Source: Lolliginicoccus suaedae (GTDB taxonomy: Bacteria; Actinomycetota; Actinomycetes; Mycobacteriales; Mycobacteriaceae). From it: 64,000 nucleotides of DNA. The notes beneath the pieces are model-generated. The model searched no databases and was not told the origin of the DNA. It saw only the letters and a list, made by a program, of their open reading frames with translations. The position numbers were made by a program, and so were the translations under genes. Of the stretch, positions 63,347-64,000 are shown piece after piece. Location of the stretch: assembly GCF_008312885.1 (NCBI RefSeq), contig NZ_VSSO01000002.1, positions 62,001-126,000 on the forward strand. The letters are read 5' to 3'. Within the stretch, counting starts at the first letter, position 1. The number at the start of each line of letters is the position of its first letter.

Positions 63347-64000
63347 TCAGCGTCGCCGCTGCTTTCGCTTCTTCGCCTTGGAGTTCCGCGGTTGCGTCGG
63401 CCGCGCTCCTGGCTTTGGTGAGGCCGGGCGCGGGGGAGTGGGGGAGCCGATTGCTTCCTCGCTGCTCCCTGGCTGATCCGGGACTGCTCCGGACCGCTTG
63501 TCCACAGCGGGCTTGGCCCCGGGACGAGGAGCGTAGCTATCGCGTCGCTCAATAGCCTCGAGGCGCTTGGCCTCTTCCTCCTTGTCGATCTGCGTGTAGA
63601 CGACCTTCTGCTGGAAGAGGGTCCAAGCGTTGTTGCTCACCCAGTACAGCAGCACCGCGACCGGGAGGAACGGACCACCGACAAGCACGCCGAACGGGAA
63701 GATGTAGAGCGCGAGACGGTTCATCACCGCGGTCTGCGGCTGGTCCGCGACCTCTGCGGTCTGGCGCGAGATGGAATGGCGAGCGTTCAGGTGAGTAGCG
63801 ATGGAAGCAATGATCATCAGCGGAACCGAGATCAAGGCGACCGAGGTGCGGCTGGGAATACCGTTGTCCAGCAGATTCGGGAGGTCGAAGGCGAGATAGA
63901 GCTCTTGCGAGTGCGCGATGGCGGCCGAGAGTGGAGCACCGAACAGGCGCGCATCGAGGAAGGACTGGACGTCCTGGACGCTGAACACGTAGTTGGGGGT
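63347..64000 (-). CDS. yidC: membrane protein insertase YidC, 5' part outside the window
   Basis: Only the C-terminal 217 residues are visible; the start lies beyond base 64000. Three of the conserved helices can be seen (SVALISVPLMIIASIATHLNARHSI, NRLALYIFPFGVLVGGPFLPVAVLLYWVSNNAWTLFQQKVV). A basic, Pro-rich cytosolic tail ending KAKKRKQRRR follows and may contact the ribosome. It inserts membrane proteins alone or with SecYEG. rnpA, rpmH and the origin are expected just outside the window. Confidence 0.95.
   Translation of the reverse strand, partial: TPNYVFSVQDVQSFLDARLFGAPLSAAIAHSQELYLAFDLPNLLDNGIPSRTSVALISVPLMIIASIATHLNARHSISRQTAEVADQPQTAVMNRLALYIFPFGVLVGGPFLPVAVLLYWVSNNAWTLFQQKVVYTQIDKEEEAKRLEAIERRDSYAPRPGAKPAVDKRSGAVPDQPGSSEEAIGSPTPPRPASPKPGARPTQPRNSKAKKRKQRRR

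Noticed and set aside
1-64000. tRNA, rRNA or CRISPR sequences
   Set aside because: No cloverleaf-like sequence with conserved T-loop, no rRNA segments and no regularly spaced direct repeats were noticed by eye. A covariance-model scan would be needed to exclude small RNAs.

Overview
The window is about 67 percent GC. Gene content and order are those of a mycolate-type actinobacterium (order Mycobacteriales) close to the chromosomal origin. At the right edge, parB, parA, rsmG, jag and a truncated yidC are transcribed leftward, so oriC and dnaA should lie just beyond base 64000. The dnaB-rplI-rpsR-ssb-rpsF block, the ponA block and padR-ino1 lie further left. The exact genus cannot be fixed from this sequence. 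Relatives of Corynebacterium, Dietzia and Hoyosella fit best, because the dnaB-to-leuS block and the pcnA-to-yidC block sit on the same side of the origin.

Layout. 0-6.4 kb: a truncated NAD(P)-binding protein, an F420-type oxidoreductase followed by an esterase, a small PLD_N membrane protein, an AlkC-like DNA glycosylase, a small Cys-rich protein facing a degenerate EAL-DICT sensor across a copper-type (CsoR-like) operator, and a STAS protein flanked by two copies of a palindromic repeat. 6.7-10.5 kb: dnaB, rplI, rpsR, ssb and rpsF on the minus strand. The 500-base gap between dnaB and rplI holds a strong terminator and a dense DnaA-box cluster. 10.6-16.2 kb: two GT87-type membrane glycosyltransferases enclosing two LuxR-family regulators and a secreted CalB-type lipase homologue that has lost its catalytic residues. 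16.2-21 kb: ponA, a DUF5318 protein, padR and ino1. 21-37 kb: a mostly accessory region with a Na+/H+ antiporter, another F420-type oxidoreductase, hydrolases, a MusEFGI-like sugar ABC importer without its ATPase gene, a PhoX-type phosphatase behind a PHO-box-like array, the lysine-degrading pair davB-davA, a DUF418-like membrane protein and small secreted proteins. 37-46.7 kb: leuS, an SdpI-like protein, a BASS transporter, lysine 6-aminotransferase (lat), a YqgE/AlgH protein, an MFS transporter and pcnA. 46.8-59 kb: the conserved envelope and stress block of a Nudix hydrolase, a DUF6049 protein, murJ with a pseudokinase tail, sigM with a probable anti-sigma factor, a TetR regulator, trxB, trxA and cwlM. 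59-64 kb: a Rv3916c-like protein and the segregation and translation genes parB, parA, rsmG, jag and yidC, with two perfect parS sites.

The conserved genes link replication and segregation (dnaB, ssb, parAB, parS), translation (S6, S18, L9, LeuS, CCA-adding enzyme, RsmG) and envelope synthesis and its control (PonA, MurJ, CwlM, Ino1, glycosyltransferases, SigM). Several genes start 6 to 8 bases after a TAnnnT hexamer with no ribosome binding site, which suggests leaderless transcripts. The signals I consider most worth checking are the DnaA-box cluster upstream of dnaB, the two palindromic repeat families, the catalytically dead CalB-like lipase, the copper-type operator, and the coexistence of two lysine-degradation entry routes. 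No tRNA, rRNA, CRISPR array, insertion sequence or prophage was seen.
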